Shown: positions 16,938 through 26,433, counted from the first letter of the stretch. The stretch: 64,000 nucleotides of DNA from Lysobacter capsici (GCF_014779555.2 NZ_CP094357.1:5270001-5334000), one strand, 5' to 3'. Program-made: numbers and translations. The notes: generated by a model not told the origin, from the sequence alone.

Positions 16938-18329
16938 ATGATCGAGGCCACCACGAGCGAACGTCAGCAGCTCGGCCGCGCGTCCTACCGCGCGGTGTGG
17001 CGCTGGCATTTCTACGCCGGGCTGTTCGTCGCGCCACTGCTGTTGATCCTTGCGATCACCGGTTCGATCTATCTGTTCAACGATGAGATCGAAGACGCCG
17101 TGCACGCCTCGCTGCGGTTCGCTCCGCAGCGCGAAGCCGACCTGCCGCTGTCGCGATTGATCGACGCCGCGCGGCGCGCGCATCCCGGCGCGGTCACCCG
17201 CATCGACCTGTCCGCCGATCCGCGGCGCACCGCGCAGGTGTTCGTGACGCCGGCGCAGGGCGAACCACTGCGCGTGTTCGTCGATCCGGGCACCGCGCGC
17301 GTGCACGGCGCGTTCGTCTACACCCGCACCCTGGTCGGGTTCGCCGATACCATGCACGGCTCGTTGATGCTCGGCCGCGTCGGCGATGCGATCGTCGAAC
17401 TCGCCGCGTGCTGGGCGCTGCTGCTGATCGCGACCGGGCTGTACCTGTGGTGGCCGCGCGAACGCGGCTGGCGCCGTGCGCTGTGGCCGGACTGGCGCGC
17501 GCGCGGCCGGATGTTCTGGCGCGGTCTGCATTCGAGCGTCGGCGCCTGGGTCGCGGCGCTGGTCGTGTTCCTGATCCTGACCGGCCTGCCCTGGGCCGGA
17601 GTGTGGGGCGATCTGTTGCGCGCGGGCACCCAGCAACTGGGCATCGGCTATCCGGCCGAGCATCGCCATCACGGCCCGGCCGCGCCGAAACCGACCGCCA
17701 CCATGGCCCAGGCGATCGGCGAAACCCCGTGGACCTTGCGCGATGCGCCGATGCCGGCTTCGATGCATGCGCACCATATGCATGACGGCGCGAGCGCGGC
17801 GCGGACCGACATCGGCATCGACGCCGTCGTGCGCGTATTGGCCGCGCAAGGGCTGCGCGGCGATTACCGGCTGTCGTTGCCGCAGTCCGACGATGGCGTC
17901 TACACCGCGGTGGTCTATCCGAACCGGCCGCAAGGCCAGTACACCGTGCATATCGACCGCTACAGCGGCGCGGTTGCCGGCCGCACCGGTTTCGCCGACT
18001 ACGGCTGGGCCGCGCAGGCGGTCGAGCTGGGCGTGCAATTGCACATGGGCAATTACTTCGGCCGCGCCAATCAGATCGTGATGCTGCTGCCGTGCATCGG
18101 CATCGTGGTGCTGAGCATCAGCGGCGTGTGGATGTGGTGGCGAAGGCGGCCGCGCGGGCGTCTGGGCGCGCCGTCGGGGCCGACGCCGACGCAGTTGCGC
18201 ACGACAGCGATCATCGCGCTGGGCTGCGGCCTGCTGTTCCCCTTGCTCGGGGCATCGCTGTTGCTGGTGGTTGCGATCGATCGCTGGGCGATCGCGAGGA
18301 TTCCGTGGCTCGCGACGGCAATACGCTGA
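16938..18329 (+). CDS. PepSY-associated membrane protein (iron-uptake reductase-like, PiuB type)
   Basis: Inner-membrane protein of 463 residues. The PepSY_TM architecture is visible: WRWHFYAGLFVAPLLLILAITGSIYLF (helix 1), a periplasmic PepSY-like region with RVFVDPGTARV, a helix near LAACWALLLIATGLYLWWPRE, then RGLHSSVGAWVAALVVFLILTGLPW, a second periplasmic segment, LHMGNYFGRANQIVMLLPCIGIVVLSISGVWMWW, and a final helix. Histidines in the helices resemble haem ligands proposed for related proteins. Translation is coupled to the siderophore receptor (stop 16936, start 16938), so it probably acts on iron taken up by that receptor. No Fur site was seen. Confidence 0.9.
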   Translation: MIEATTSERQQLGRASYRAVWRWHFYAGLFVAPLLLILAITGSIYLFNDEIEDAVHASLRFAPQREADLPLSRLIDAARRAHPGAVTRIDLSADPRRTAQVFVTPAQGEPLRVFVDPGTARVHGAFVYTRTLVGFADTMHGSLMLGRVGDAIVELAACWALLLIATGLYLWWPRERGWRRALWPDWRARGRMFWRGLHSSVGAWVAALVVFLILTGLPWAGVWGDLLRAGTQQLGIGYPAEHRHHGPAAPKPTATMAQAIGETPWTLRDAPMPASMHAHHMHDGASAARTDIGIDAVVRVLAAQGLRGDYRLSLPQSDDGVYTAVVYPNRPQGQYTVHIDRYSGAVAGRTGFADYGWAAQAVELGVQLHMGNYFGRANQIVMLLPCIGIVVLSISGVWMWWRRRPRGRLGAPSGPTPTQLRTTAIIALGCGLLFPLLGASLLLVVAIDRWAIARIPWLATAIR

Positions 18330-18353
18330 ATCTGTTGAGCCGAGGTTCCTCGC

Positions 18354-18489
18354 GAGGTCTTTTGTGAGAGGGGCTTCAGCCCCGACGCGCTTGGCTCGAT
18401 TCGCCGGAAAGCCCGAGCACGTTTGCATGCAGGCTGTCGCGATCGGAGAGGAACGCGTCGGCGCTGAAGCCCCGCCCACAAAAGACCTC
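18354..18489. repeat. Imperfect inverted repeat (GGGGCTTCAGCCCCGACGCG family)
   Basis: The arm at 18354-18390 (GAGGTCTTTTGTG, then GGGGCTTCAGCCCCGACGCG) is repeated in inverted orientation at 18454-18489 (CGCGTCGG, GCTGAAGCCCC, CACAAAAGACCTC). The loop is about 63 bp. The inner GGGGCTTCAGCCCC is itself a palindrome. It looks like a paired intergenic repeat between two convergent genes. Confidence 0.75.
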
Positions 18490-18543
18490 CTCCAAAAGAT
18501 CTCCCACAAAGACCTCAAACAAACGACGTGTTCGATAAAGCCA

Positions 18544-18578
18544 CTACCGGCTTCGGTCCAGCGTACCGAAGCCGGTAG
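18544..18578. terminator. Strong hairpin after the large autotransporter gene
   Basis: A perfect 14-bp stem (CTACCGGCTTCGGT/ACCGAAGCCGGTAG) with a 7-nt loop lies about 40 bp beyond the stop of the leftward autotransporter gene. It has no U tract on either strand, so it may be a stability hairpin rather than a classical terminator. Confidence 0.5.
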
Positions 18579-18616
18579 CGCCACCCGTCCGGCGGCGCTG
18601 ATGCATCCGGTCCGGC

Positions 18617-21600
18617 TTATTGAGCCCGGGCCGAAGCCTCGTCGCACCACGTCGTCGGCTGGGTCATCGCGCCCGACGGAGGGGCGGGTCGCGATGTCGC
18701 GGCGGCGAGTCGCGGCGCGGGACGCCGCTTGCTCGCCTGGGTTCCGGTGCCGCGCGAGGCGACACGCTGGGTCTTGGACATCGGACGCGCGCCGCGCGGC
18801 TTGGCCTTGGCCTTCGCGACCGTTCGCGGGGCCACGGCCTTGGCGGCGGGACGAACCTTGCACTGACCGAATGCCGCCGGTTGAGCGGCGCCGCGCGTCG
18901 TAGCGCCCGCCTCGGATGCGGCCACCGCACCCGCGGCAGCGCCGGCCGACTGCGCGGCATGAGATGCCGACGCATTCGATCCGGACGCCGCCGCGCCCGC
19001 CGCACCGGCCGAACGTTCGGCTGAAATCGACGCCGCCGCAGCGCCTGCCGCGGTTGCGGCCGCGGCCGCCGGACCGGCCGAACGCGAGCCCGAAGCCGAC
19101 GTGGCGGGATCGCGCGCCGATGCCGCATCGATCGCACCGCTATCGCCCGAAGCACGCTCCGCCGCGGCCATGCGCGTGGTCACCGGCGCCGCGCGCGCCG
19201 CCGCGACCGCCGACGAACCGCCCCAACCCAGCCGCAGGCCGACATTGAGCGAATGCGCGCGATCGTCGCTGCCGATGTCGCCGCGGTATTCGATGAAGCC
19301 GCTGCTGACCGGACTCATCCGATAGGCCAGACCCAGACCGACGTTCCAGCGATTGCGTTCGGCCGCGAAGCCGCTCACGCCGAAGCCCGGCACGGTCGCG
19401 CCGGCGAAGGCGTTGCGCGCGAACGGTTGATCGTCCTGCAGATCGTGCAGATAACGGATGTCGGCGGTCGGCGTGAGCTTGCGCGCGGCGCTGCCCGGCA
19501 CGCCGGAGAAACGCACGCCGATACCGGCGGTGGTGGTGTCGAAGCTGCCGGTGGACACGATCAGGTTCGCGTCGCCCGCGCCGCGCTCGGTGAAAGTCAC
19601 CGATTCGACCTTGTTGTAGTACACGCCGATCAAGGGCTCCACGCGCACGCTGGCGCCGTCCCAGCGCCAACCGGCTTCGAGCATGCCGTACACGCCGTCG
19701 TTGCTGAAATGCGCATCGCTGCGGCGGTTGAAGGTGCCCACCGCGATCTCGCGTTCGGCGTCGAAGCTGGCGTAGCTGTAACCGGCCGCGCCCTGGGTCC
19801 AGAACCCGCCCGGCGCGTACAGCCAGTGGATGCCGACGTTGAACAGATCGCCGTCGACCTTATCGTCGCGGCGGTCGGTTTCCATCTTCGAATGGGCCAT
19901 GCCGATATGGCCGCCGAAACGGAAGTGCTCGCCGGGCGAACCTTCCAGGCCGATGGCGATGCCGCCGACGGTGTTGTCGATGCCGTCCAGGCCGTCGCCG
20001 TCGAACTCGGCGCGGCCGCCGTACGCGGTCGCCCACAGCGTGCCGAGCGTGCTTTCGTCCTCGGTGCCGGCATCGCGCGCGCGATCGAGCTGACGCGCCA
20101 CGCTGCGTTGCATCTGCTCGGCGTTGTAGCGTTGCGCGCTGACGATCGAACCGTAAGTTTCGCCGCTAAGCGTGTCGAACGCGCGCGGCGCCTGCGCGGC
20201 GCTGAGCCCGCGCGCGGCCGCGATCAGGGTCGGCAACCGCGGCGTGGCGGCATCGGCGATCGCCTGCAGCGCGTTGGCCACCGATTGCTGATTGCCGCTG
20301 AGTCCGGGGAACTGATTGAAGCGGATGCCGGTGCCGCCGGCATCGTGCTCGCTCAGGCGCAGGAACACGTCGTTGCCGATCGTCACCAGGCTCGCGTCGA
20401 GGAACGGCAACGCGGTCTGGCTGACGCCACTGAACGCGCCGCTGAGGGTGCCGGCGTCGACGATGCGGTAGTCGGTCACCGGCGCGTAGCTGCCGGCCTG
20501 CGGAATCGCCACCACCTGGCCGCCGTTCAAAGTCGCCGCGCCGGCGACGATCACGCTGTCGGTCGCGCCCGCGCCGGTCTGGCGCAGTTGCAGGCTGGCG
20601 CCGGGGTTCACGGTCAGGCTGGCGAGATTGAGCGAAGCGCCGGCCGCCGCGGTGCCCGCCGCCGCGCCGCTGCCGCCGGCGACGCCGGATGGCGCGAGTA
20701 CGCCACCCAATGTCAACGAACCCGCCAACGCGCCATCGCCGATCAAGGCGCCGCCCGCGCCGACGTTCGCGTTGCCGCCGAGGTTGCCGTTGAGCACGAG
20801 GTTGCCGCCGACGGCGGTGTTGTCGAACGCACCGGTCGCGCCGGTCGGCAGGATCAAGGTGCCGCCCGCGCCGACGCCGAGGTTTTCGAAACCGCTCAAG
20901 GCCGCGCCCGGCAGCGTGCCTTCGCCGCTGCCGACGACCGAGAACGTATCGCTGCCGGCGCCGGCGTTGATCGCGCCGGTGAGGCCGGCCAGTTGCGTCG
21001 GCGCGGCGCTCAACACATCGTCGCCGCCGCCGAGATTGACCGCGCCGGCGACCGCGCCGGTCACGCTGAGGTTGTCGACACCGGCGCTGAAGTTCGCGGT
21101 CGTGCCCGCGGCCGAAGCGAGACCGGCGGTGATCGGATTGGCGACGCTGAGCGTGCCGCCCTGGATCGACAGGCCGCCGGTAAAACCGAGCACCGCGCCG
21201 TTGAGCCCGAGCGCGCCGGCGCCGGTCTTGATCAGCGTGCCGCTGCCGGCGACCGTGCCGTTCAAGTCCAGGCCATTCGCGCCGACGATGCTCAAGGCGC
21301 TGCCGGCCCCGATATTGACCGCGTTGGCGAGCGCGAGCCCGGGCAAGCCGGCACTGAGATTCGCGTTGCCGCCGATGTTGAGCGCGCCGCTGCCGAGCGC
21401 GCCGGAATTGCCCAGCGCCAAGGTGCCCGCGCCGAGATTGAAGCCGCCGCTGAAAGTATTCGCCGCGCCCAGCGACAAGGTGCCGGTGCCGTTGAAGCCC
21501 AGACTGCCGGCGCCGCCTATGCTGCCGCCGAGGCTGAGGTCGTTGCCGCCGCCGATGCCCAGTTGCGCGCCCGCAGCGAGGTCGATGCCGTTGCCGAGGG

Positions 21601-24600
21601 CGATGCCCGGCGCGGTCGCGGTCAAGCCCGCGTTCGCGCCGACGTTGAGCGCGCCAGTGCCGAGCGCGAGGTTGTTGCCGACACCCAGCGTGCCCGCATT
21701 GAGCGCGACGCCGCCGCCGAAGCTGTTGGCGCCGCCGAGGTTCAACGCGCCCGTGCCGCTCATCGCCAGACCGCCCGCGCCGCCGATGCCGCCGCCGAGC
21801 GACAGATCATTGCCACCGTTGATGCCCAAGGTCACGCCCGCGCCGAGATTGACCGCGTTGCCCAGCGCGATGCCCGGCGCGCTGGCGCTCAAGTTCGCGT
21901 TGCCGCCGACATTGAGCGCGCCGCTGCCGAGCGCGGTGTTGGCGCCGACGCTCAGCGAACCGCCGCCGAGATTGACGCCGCCGCCGAAGCTGTTGCTGCC
22001 GCCCAGGCTCAGCGTCGCCGGCCCGTTGAAGCTCAATCCGCCCGCGCCGGCGATCGCGCCGTTCAAGCCCAGGTTATTGGCGCCGCCGAGGTTCAAGGCC
22101 GCATTGAGGTTGATCGCATTGCCCAGGTTCACCGCCGCGCCCGCGTTGAGCGTGGCCGCGCCGTTGACCGCGAGCGCGCCGCTGCCGAGCGCGGTGTCGG
22201 TGCCGACATTGAGCGTACCGGCCTGCAGATCCAGTCCGCCGCTGAAACTGTTGGCGCCGTTGAGCGACAACGCGCCCGCGCCGGTCTTGATCAGCGAACC
22301 GCCGCCGGCGATCGCGCCGCCCAGGCTCAGATCGGCCGCGCCGCCGAGCGACAGCCCCGCGCCCGCGCCGAGATTGATCGCGTTGCTCAGGTTGAGCGCC
22401 GCGCCGGTGCTGGCCAGGCTGGCATTGCCGGTGACGTTGAACGCGCCGGTGCCGAGCGAAGCGCTGCCGCCGAGCAGCAGATTGCCCGCGCCCAGCGACA
22501 CGCCGCCGCCGAAGCTGTTGGCGCCGCCGAGAGTGAAACTGCCCGGACCGTTGATTGACAGACCGCCCGCGCCGCCGATCGCGCCGCCGAGATTGAGCGC
22601 ATTCGCGCCGCCCAGGCCCAGGGTCGCGCCCGCGCCGAGAGTGACGTTGTTGGCCAGCGCGATGCCGGGCAAGCCCGCGCTCAGGTTCGCGCTGCCGCTG
22701 ACGTTGAGCCCGCCCAGACCGAGCGCGAGATTGTTGCCGACGCTCAAGCTGCCGCTGGCCAGATCGACGCCGCCGGCGAAATTGTTGGCGCCGTTGAGCG
22801 CAAGCGTGCCGCTGCCGTTGAAGGCCAGACCGCCCGCGCCGCTGACCAATCCGCCGAGCGCGATATCGTTGGCGCCGCCGATGCCCAGGCCGGCGTTGAG
22901 CACCACCGCGTTGCCGAGATTCACCCCGGCATTGGCGTTCAAGGTTGCCGCGCCGTTGACCGTCAACGCGCCCAACCCGAGCGAGGTGTTGGTGCCCACG
23001 CTCAGCCCGCCGCCTTGCAGGTTCAAGCCGCCGGCGAAGGCGTTGGCGCCGCCGAGGGTGAGGTTGGCCGCGCCGTTCTTGGTCAATCCCCCGAGGCCGC
23101 CGATCGTGCCGTTGAGCGCGAGATTGGCGCTGCCGCCGATGCCGAGCCCGGCATTGAGGTTGAAGTTGTTGCTCAGGCTGACCGCTGCGTTCGCGTCCAG
23201 GTTGCCCGCGCCGCTGACCGTGACCGCGCCGCTGCCGAGCGCGGTGTTGTTGCCGACCACCAGCGCGCCGCCGCCGAGATTGAATCCGCCGTTGAAGGTG
23301 TTGGCGCCGTTGAGGGTGAGGCCCGGCGCGCCGGCCAGGCTGATTCCGCCCGCTCCGCTGATGCCGCCGTTGAGCGTCAACGCGCCGCCGCCACCGCCGG
23401 CGCCGAAGTTCAAGGTGTTGTTGAGCACGATCGTATTGTTCAAGGCGACGCCGGCCGCGCCGGTCAGCGAACCCGCGCCGTTGACGGTCAACGCGCCGGT
23501 GCCGAGCGCGCCGCTGTTGCCCACATCGATCGAACCGGCCTGCAGGACGGTGCCGCCGCTGTAGTTGTTGCTGCCGGTCAGCGACAGCGCGCCGCTGTTG
23601 AGGGTGAGGCTGCCGGCGCCGCCGATATTGCCGCCGAGGGTCAGCGCGCCCGCGCCGTTGAGCGTCAACGCGCCGTTGAGCTGGACCTGATTGGCCAGCG
23701 TGCCGGTGAACGCGGTGTTGAGCGTGGCCGGTCCGCCGACCAGGAACAGGCCGGTGCCGAGCGAACCCGCGCTGCCCAAGGTCAGGCCGCCGCCGTTGAG
23801 CGCGAGCCCGCCGCTGAAGTTGTTGTTGCCGAGCAGCGACAAGGTCCCCGCGCCGTTCTTGATCAAACCGCCGGCGCCGCTGAGCGTGCCGCCCAGGCTC
23901 AGCGCGTTCGCGCCCTGCACGATCAGCCCGCCGGTCAGATTCACGTTCTGCGCGAGCGTCAGGCCGGGCAGCGAGGCCTGGATCGCGCCGCCGTTCGCGG
24001 TCAACGGGCCCAGGCCGAACGACAGCGAGTTGTCGAAGATCGACAGGCCGCCGTTGAGCGTGGCGCCGCCGCTGACGACCGCGCCGCTCAAGGTCCAGGT
24101 GCCGCTGTTGACGTTGAGGTTTTCGAAGTTGAGGTATTGCAGACCGGAAATCGAACCGGTGCCGCCGGTGCCCGAACCGGGCCCGGCGACGGTGTTCTGC
24201 AGCACCAGGGTATCGCTGCCGCCGATGCCGGCATCGACCGTGCCGGTCGCTGCGAAGGTGAGCAGGCCGGGCGGCAAGGTCGGCGTCGGCACGCCGACCG
24301 GCGGCAACGGGATCAGCGGATTGGCGAGCGAGGAACCGGTGACCGCGACGAAGGTGTCGTTGCTCAAGGTGGTGCCGAGCGAGACGCTGCCGTTGATGGT
24401 GCCGGCATTGACGAAGGTGTTGCCGCCGCTGCCGGGGCTGGCGAAGGCGACCCGGCCGGTGATGGTGCCGGTATTGGTGAAGTTGACGTTGCCGCCGCCG
24501 TAGATCGCCACCGCGATCGAATTGACCGGGTCGAACAGGCCCAGCGCGCTGACGCCGATGCTGCCGGCGTTGGTGACGGTGGTGGTTCCGCTGTTGGCGA

Positions 24601-25075
24601 CCACCATCGCCGTGCCGAGCAGGCCGAAGGTGCCGTCGAAGGTGCCGTCGATCGAACCTTGGTTGTTGACGGTGACGTTGCCGCTGGCCGGCGCGAGCAG
24701 GTTGCCGATGGTCAGCGCGCGCGCGAGCACCAGCGAACCGGCGGCGTTGGCGTCGATCGCGCCGAGGTTGTTGAGGGTGATGTTGTTGCCGCCCAGGGTC
24801 ATCGCGGTGCCGCCGGGCAGCGTGCTCATGACCGCGCCGGACTGCACGGTGACATTGAGGTTGTTGGCGTTGCTCAGGAACGAATTGGGATTGGGCGGCA
24901 GCAGGATCGGCGCGCCGGTGCAACTGACGTTGTCGCCGTCCACCGGCACGGCCGGCGTGCAGGCCGCGGCGGCCTGGCCGCTGTAGAACTGCAGCGCGAT
25001 CAGAAGCGGAATCGCTTGCGCGACGCCGAGGCTCAGGGGATGAAAGCGAAGACGACGTTGCGCGCGTGCGGGCAT
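18617..25075 (-). CDS. Very large autotransporter adhesin-like protein with C-terminal tail
   Basis: Surface protein of 2152 residues. A signal peptide (LGVAQAIPLLIALQFYSGQAAA) starts it. The passenger (to about 1680) is built from autotransporter-associated beta-strand repeats, the best conserved being a unit of about 50 residues with GALTVNGAATLNA, LGNAV and LGGAI-GAGGL followed by LSLNGANSFSGG. A helix with AQRYNAEQMQRSVARQLDRAR leads into a typical barrel (GTLWATAYGGRAEFDGDG) whose last strand should be SLNVGLRLGW. Unusually, about 200 residues follow the barrel: first an Ala/Ser/Gly-rich stretch, then a Lys/Arg/Pro-rich stretch with two Cys. No catalytic domain is visible in the passenger, so adhesion or biofilm is the likely role (inference). 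ATG 25075 opens the signal peptide. Confidence 0.9.
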   Translation of the reverse strand: MPARAQRRLRFHPLSLGVAQAIPLLIALQFYSGQAAAACTPAVPVDGDNVSCTGAPILLPPNPNSFLSNANNLNVTVQSGAVMSTLPGGTAMTLGGNNITLNNLGAIDANAAGSLVLARALTIGNLLAPASGNVTVNNQGSIDGTFDGTFGLLGTAMVVANSGTTTVTNAGSIGVSALGLFDPVNSIAVAIYGGGNVNFTNTGTITGRVAFASPGSGGNTFVNAGTINGSVSLGTTLSNDTFVAVTGSSLANPLIPLPPVGVPTPTLPPGLLTFAATGTVDAGIGGSDTLVLQNTVAGPGSGTGGTGSISGLQYLNFENLNVNSGTWTLSGAVVSGGATLNGGLSIFDNSLSFGLGPLTANGGAIQASLPGLTLAQNVNLTGGLIVQGANALSLGGTLSGAGGLIKNGAGTLSLLGNNNFSGGLALNGGGLTLGSAGSLGTGLFLVGGPATLNTAFTGTLANQVQLNGALTLNGAGALTLGGNIGGAGSLTLNSGALSLTGSNNYSGGTVLQAGSIDVGNSGALGTGALTVNGAGSLTGAAGVALNNTIVLNNTLNFGAGGGGGALTLNGGISGAGGISLAGAPGLTLNGANTFNGGFNLGGGALVVGNNTALGSGAVTVSGAGNLDANAAVSLSNNFNLNAGLGIGGSANLALNGTIGGLGGLTKNGAANLTLGGANAFAGGLNLQGGGLSVGTNTSLGLGALTVNGAATLNANAGVNLGNAVVLNAGLGIGGANDIALGGLVSGAGGLAFNGSGTLALNGANNFAGGVDLASGSLSVGNNLALGLGGLNVSGSANLSAGLPGIALANNVTLGAGATLGLGGANALNLGGAIGGAGGLSINGPGSFTLGGANSFGGGVSLGAGNLLLGGSASLGTGAFNVTGNASLASTGAALNLSNAINLGAGAGLSLGGAADLSLGGAIAGGGSLIKTGAGALSLNGANSFSGGLDLQAGTLNVGTDTALGSGALAVNGAATLNAGAAVNLGNAINLNAALNLGGANNLGLNGAIAGAGGLSFNGPATLSLGGSNSFGGGVNLGGGSLSVGANTALGSGALNVGGNANLSASAPGIALGNAVNLGAGVTLGINGGNDLSLGGGIGGAGGLAMSGTGALNLGGANSFGGGVALNAGTLGVGNNLALGTGALNVGANAGLTATAPGIALGNGIDLAAGAQLGIGGGNDLSLGGSIGGAGSLGFNGTGTLSLGAANTFSGGFNLGAGTLALGNSGALGSGALNIGGNANLSAGLPGLALANAVNIGAGSALSIVGANGLDLNGTVAGSGTLIKTGAGALGLNGAVLGFTGGLSIQGGTLSVANPITAGLASAAGTTANFSAGVDNLSVTGAVAGAVNLGGGDDVLSAAPTQLAGLTGAINAGAGSDTFSVVGSGEGTLPGAALSGFENLGVGAGGTLILPTGATGAFDNTAVGGNLVLNGNLGGNANVGAGGALIGDGALAGSLTLGGVLAPSGVAGGSGAAAGTAAAGASLNLASLTVNPGASLQLRQTGAGATDSVIVAGAATLNGGQVVAIPQAGSYAPVTDYRIVDAGTLSGAFSGVSQTALPFLDASLVTIGNDVFLRLSEHDAGGTGIRFNQFPGLSGNQQSVANALQAIADAATPRLPTLIAAARGLSAAQAPRAFDTLSGETYGSIVSAQRYNAEQMQRSVARQLDRARDAGTEDESTLGTLWATAYGGRAEFDGDGLDGIDNTVGGIAIGLEGSPGEHFRFGGHIGMAHSKMETDRRDDKVDGDLFNVGIHWLYAPGGFWTQGAAGYSYASFDAEREIAVGTFNRRSDAHFSNDGVYGMLEAGWRWDGASVRVEPLIGVYYNKVESVTFTERGAGDANLIVSTGSFDTTTAGIGVRFSGVPGSAARKLTPTADIRYLHDLQDDQPFARNAFAGATVPGFGVSGFAAERNRWNVGLGLAYRMSPVSSGFIEYRGDIGSDDRAHSLNVGLRLGWGGSSAVAAARAAPVTTRMAAAERASGDSGAIDAASARDPATSASGSRSAGPAAAAATAAGAAAASISAERSAGAAGAAASGSNASASHAAQSAGAAAGAVAASEAGATTRGAAQPAAFGQCKVRPAAKAVAPRTVAKAKAKPRGARPMSKTQRVASRGTGTQASKRRPAPRLAAATSRPAPPSGAMTQPTTWCDEASARAQ
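20700..24000 (-). repeat. Array of coding beta-strand repeats in the large autotransporter
   Basis: Units of roughly 150 bp recur about twenty times, recognisable by GCGCCGCTGCCGAGCGCG-like and AAGCTGTTGGCGCCG-like segments. At protein level each unit has the pattern LGGANSFGGGV-LGxGxLxVGxNxALGxGALNVxGNA. The near-identity of some units at DNA level makes unit gain or loss by recombination likely, and could hamper short-read assembly. Confidence 0.8.
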
Positions 25076-25390
25076 GACCGATCCTCCGTTAGCCGATCAG
25101 GGACTCGGACGGGACGGTCGAAGGACGAGAACCTTCGGCGGTGGCGGCATCGCGCCGCGTCGCGTCCGTGCAGCGGCGGCCAGGGCGATCAGGGCCCCGA
25201 CATCCGACAGCGACGAGTGGTTTCGACAGCGTTACAAAGCGAGCCGGCTCGTGATTAGAAGAGAACGAAACCCCGATGCAAGTCTGTGCAATCGCTTAGC
25301 AATTTATTAGCACGGAGCAGTCACGCAACTCACAAACGATCACCCGAAACTGAGCGCATTCATGGTGATGTACGAAGCTCACGCATACTC

Positions 25391-25573
25391 ACCGAATGTC
25401 ATGGGTCGAATGTTATGGACCGAATGTCGTGGTCGGATGTCGTAGTCGTATGTTGTGGTCCGATCTCATGGCTCGGATCTCATGGTCGGATGTTATGACC
25501 CGAATCCGACGAGCCAGATCTAATAGGACGGATCTAATGGGACGGATCTAATGGGACGGATCTAATGGGACGG
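25391..25573. repeat. Degenerate 14-bp tandem repeat array
   Basis: About thirteen units of 13-15 bp resemble WCGGATNTNATGG. The right end has three exact copies of ACGGATCTAATGGG (about 25528-25569), while the left units are diverged (ACCGAATGTCATGG, TCGGATGTCGTAG, CTCGGATCTCATGG). The decay gradient suggests expansion from the right end. Confidence 0.85.
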
Positions 25574-25617
25574 TCGAAAGGCCGCATCGTGTTCCCCGAC
25601 GCACTGGGCTTTTGCTG

Positions 25618-25658
25618 TTCCCCCCTTTGGAAAAGGGGGGCTGGGGGGATTCGCTTTT
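25618..25658. repeat. G-rich dispersed repeat, copy 2
   Basis: CCCCCCTTTGGAAAAGGGGGG followed by CTGGGGGGATTCGC matches the element at 31-66 with few differences. The palindromic half could form a hairpin in either strand. Confidence 0.65.
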
Positions 25659-25818
25659 CGATCAGATCGCCCGCCAGCCACAAAAGAAAAAAACCGCTGC
25701 GCACCGATCACCGCCTGTCGAAACTCCCATCGTCGGAATAGCGCCGCCCTACTCCATTGGCGTTCGTTGCCCCACGTCTCTTAAAACGGCCGTAGGTTCA
25801 ACTGCTGGGACGAACCTA

Positions 25819-25860
25819 AACGAAAACGAAAACGGCCCGGATGCTCGCGCATCCGGGCCG
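25819..25860 (-). terminator. Rho-independent terminator of ohr
   Basis: On the minus strand, a perfect 12-bp stem (CGGCCCGGATGC/GCATCCGGGCCG, 25833-25860) with a 4-nt loop is followed by a U-rich run (reverse complement of AACGAAAACGAAAA). It lies 65 bp past the ohr stop. Confidence 0.85.
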
Positions 25861-25925
25861 CTGGATTACTGGCGATACAACCCGGTCGTCACCGCGCCAT
25901 GGCGCGGACGCGACCGCCGTCGCAA

Positions 25926-26351
25926 TCAAACCAGAGTCAAGGTCACATCGATATTGCCACGGGTCGCATTCGAATACGGGCACACCACATGAGCCTTTTC
26001 GATCAGCTCCTGCGCCTGCTCGCGCGGCAGGCCCGGCAGCGAGATCTTGAGTTCGACTTCGATGCCGAAGCCGGTCGGGATCTGGCCGATGCCGACGCTG
26101 CCGTCGACCGCCGCGTCGGCCGGGAACGCGATCTTCTCGCGACCGGCGACGAACTTCAGCGCGCCGATGAAGCAGGCCGAGTAACCCGCCGCGAACAACT
26201 GCTCGGGGTTGGTGCCTTCGCCGCCGGCGCCGCCGAGTTCGCGCGGCGTGGTCAGCTTGATATCGAGAACGTTGTCGGACGAAACGGCGCGGCCGTCGCG
26301 GCCGCCGGTGACGTGAGCGTGGGCGGTGTAGAGGACTTTTTCGATGGACAT
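25926..26351 (-). CDS. ohr: Organic hydroperoxide resistance protein Ohr
   Basis: Cytoplasmic thiol peroxidase of 141 residues, the normal length, that reduces organic and fatty-acid hydroperoxides using lipoylated partners. Both catalytic cysteines are present: Cys60 in [10 protein letters not shown] and Cys124 in [13 protein letters not shown]. The N-terminal [17 protein letters not shown] and [14 protein letters not shown] are diagnostic of Ohr rather than OsmC. The regulator gene ohrR lies upstream in the same orientation, and each gene is preceded by the same palindromic element, so induction by organic peroxide through OhrR is expected. Confidence 0.96.
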   Translation of the reverse strand: MSIEKVLYTAHAHVTGGRDGRAVSSDNVLDIKLTTPRELGGAGGEGTNPEQLFAAGYSACFIGALKFVAGREKIAFPADAAVDGSVGIGQIPTGFGIEVELKISLPGLPREQAQELIEKAHVVCPYSNATRGNIDVTLTLV

Positions 26352-26433
26352 GGCAATGCTCCGTGGACAGGGGATGGTGCGGGGATGAGGTGGGTTGGTA
26401 CGCGGATGTTCGCTTGCTTATGTTTCAATATCT

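Larger units (their letters stand above)
25076..25925. other. Long intergenic region with repeats
   Basis: This 850-bp stretch lies between the starts or ends of leftward genes. It holds the promoter side of the large autotransporter (A/T-rich around 25250-25330), a 14-bp tandem repeat array, the second G-rich dispersed repeat, and the ohr terminator. I found no believable gene in it. Confidence 0.7.

Noticed and set aside
19253-23564. Long plus-strand frames of about 1000 residues across the large autotransporter
   Set aside because: They mirror the repetitive codon pattern of the autotransporter and contain only Ala/Pro/Arg-rich repeats.
25391-25573. Possible CRISPR array
   Set aside because: Units of 14 bp are contiguous with no unique spacers, and no cas gene is present.
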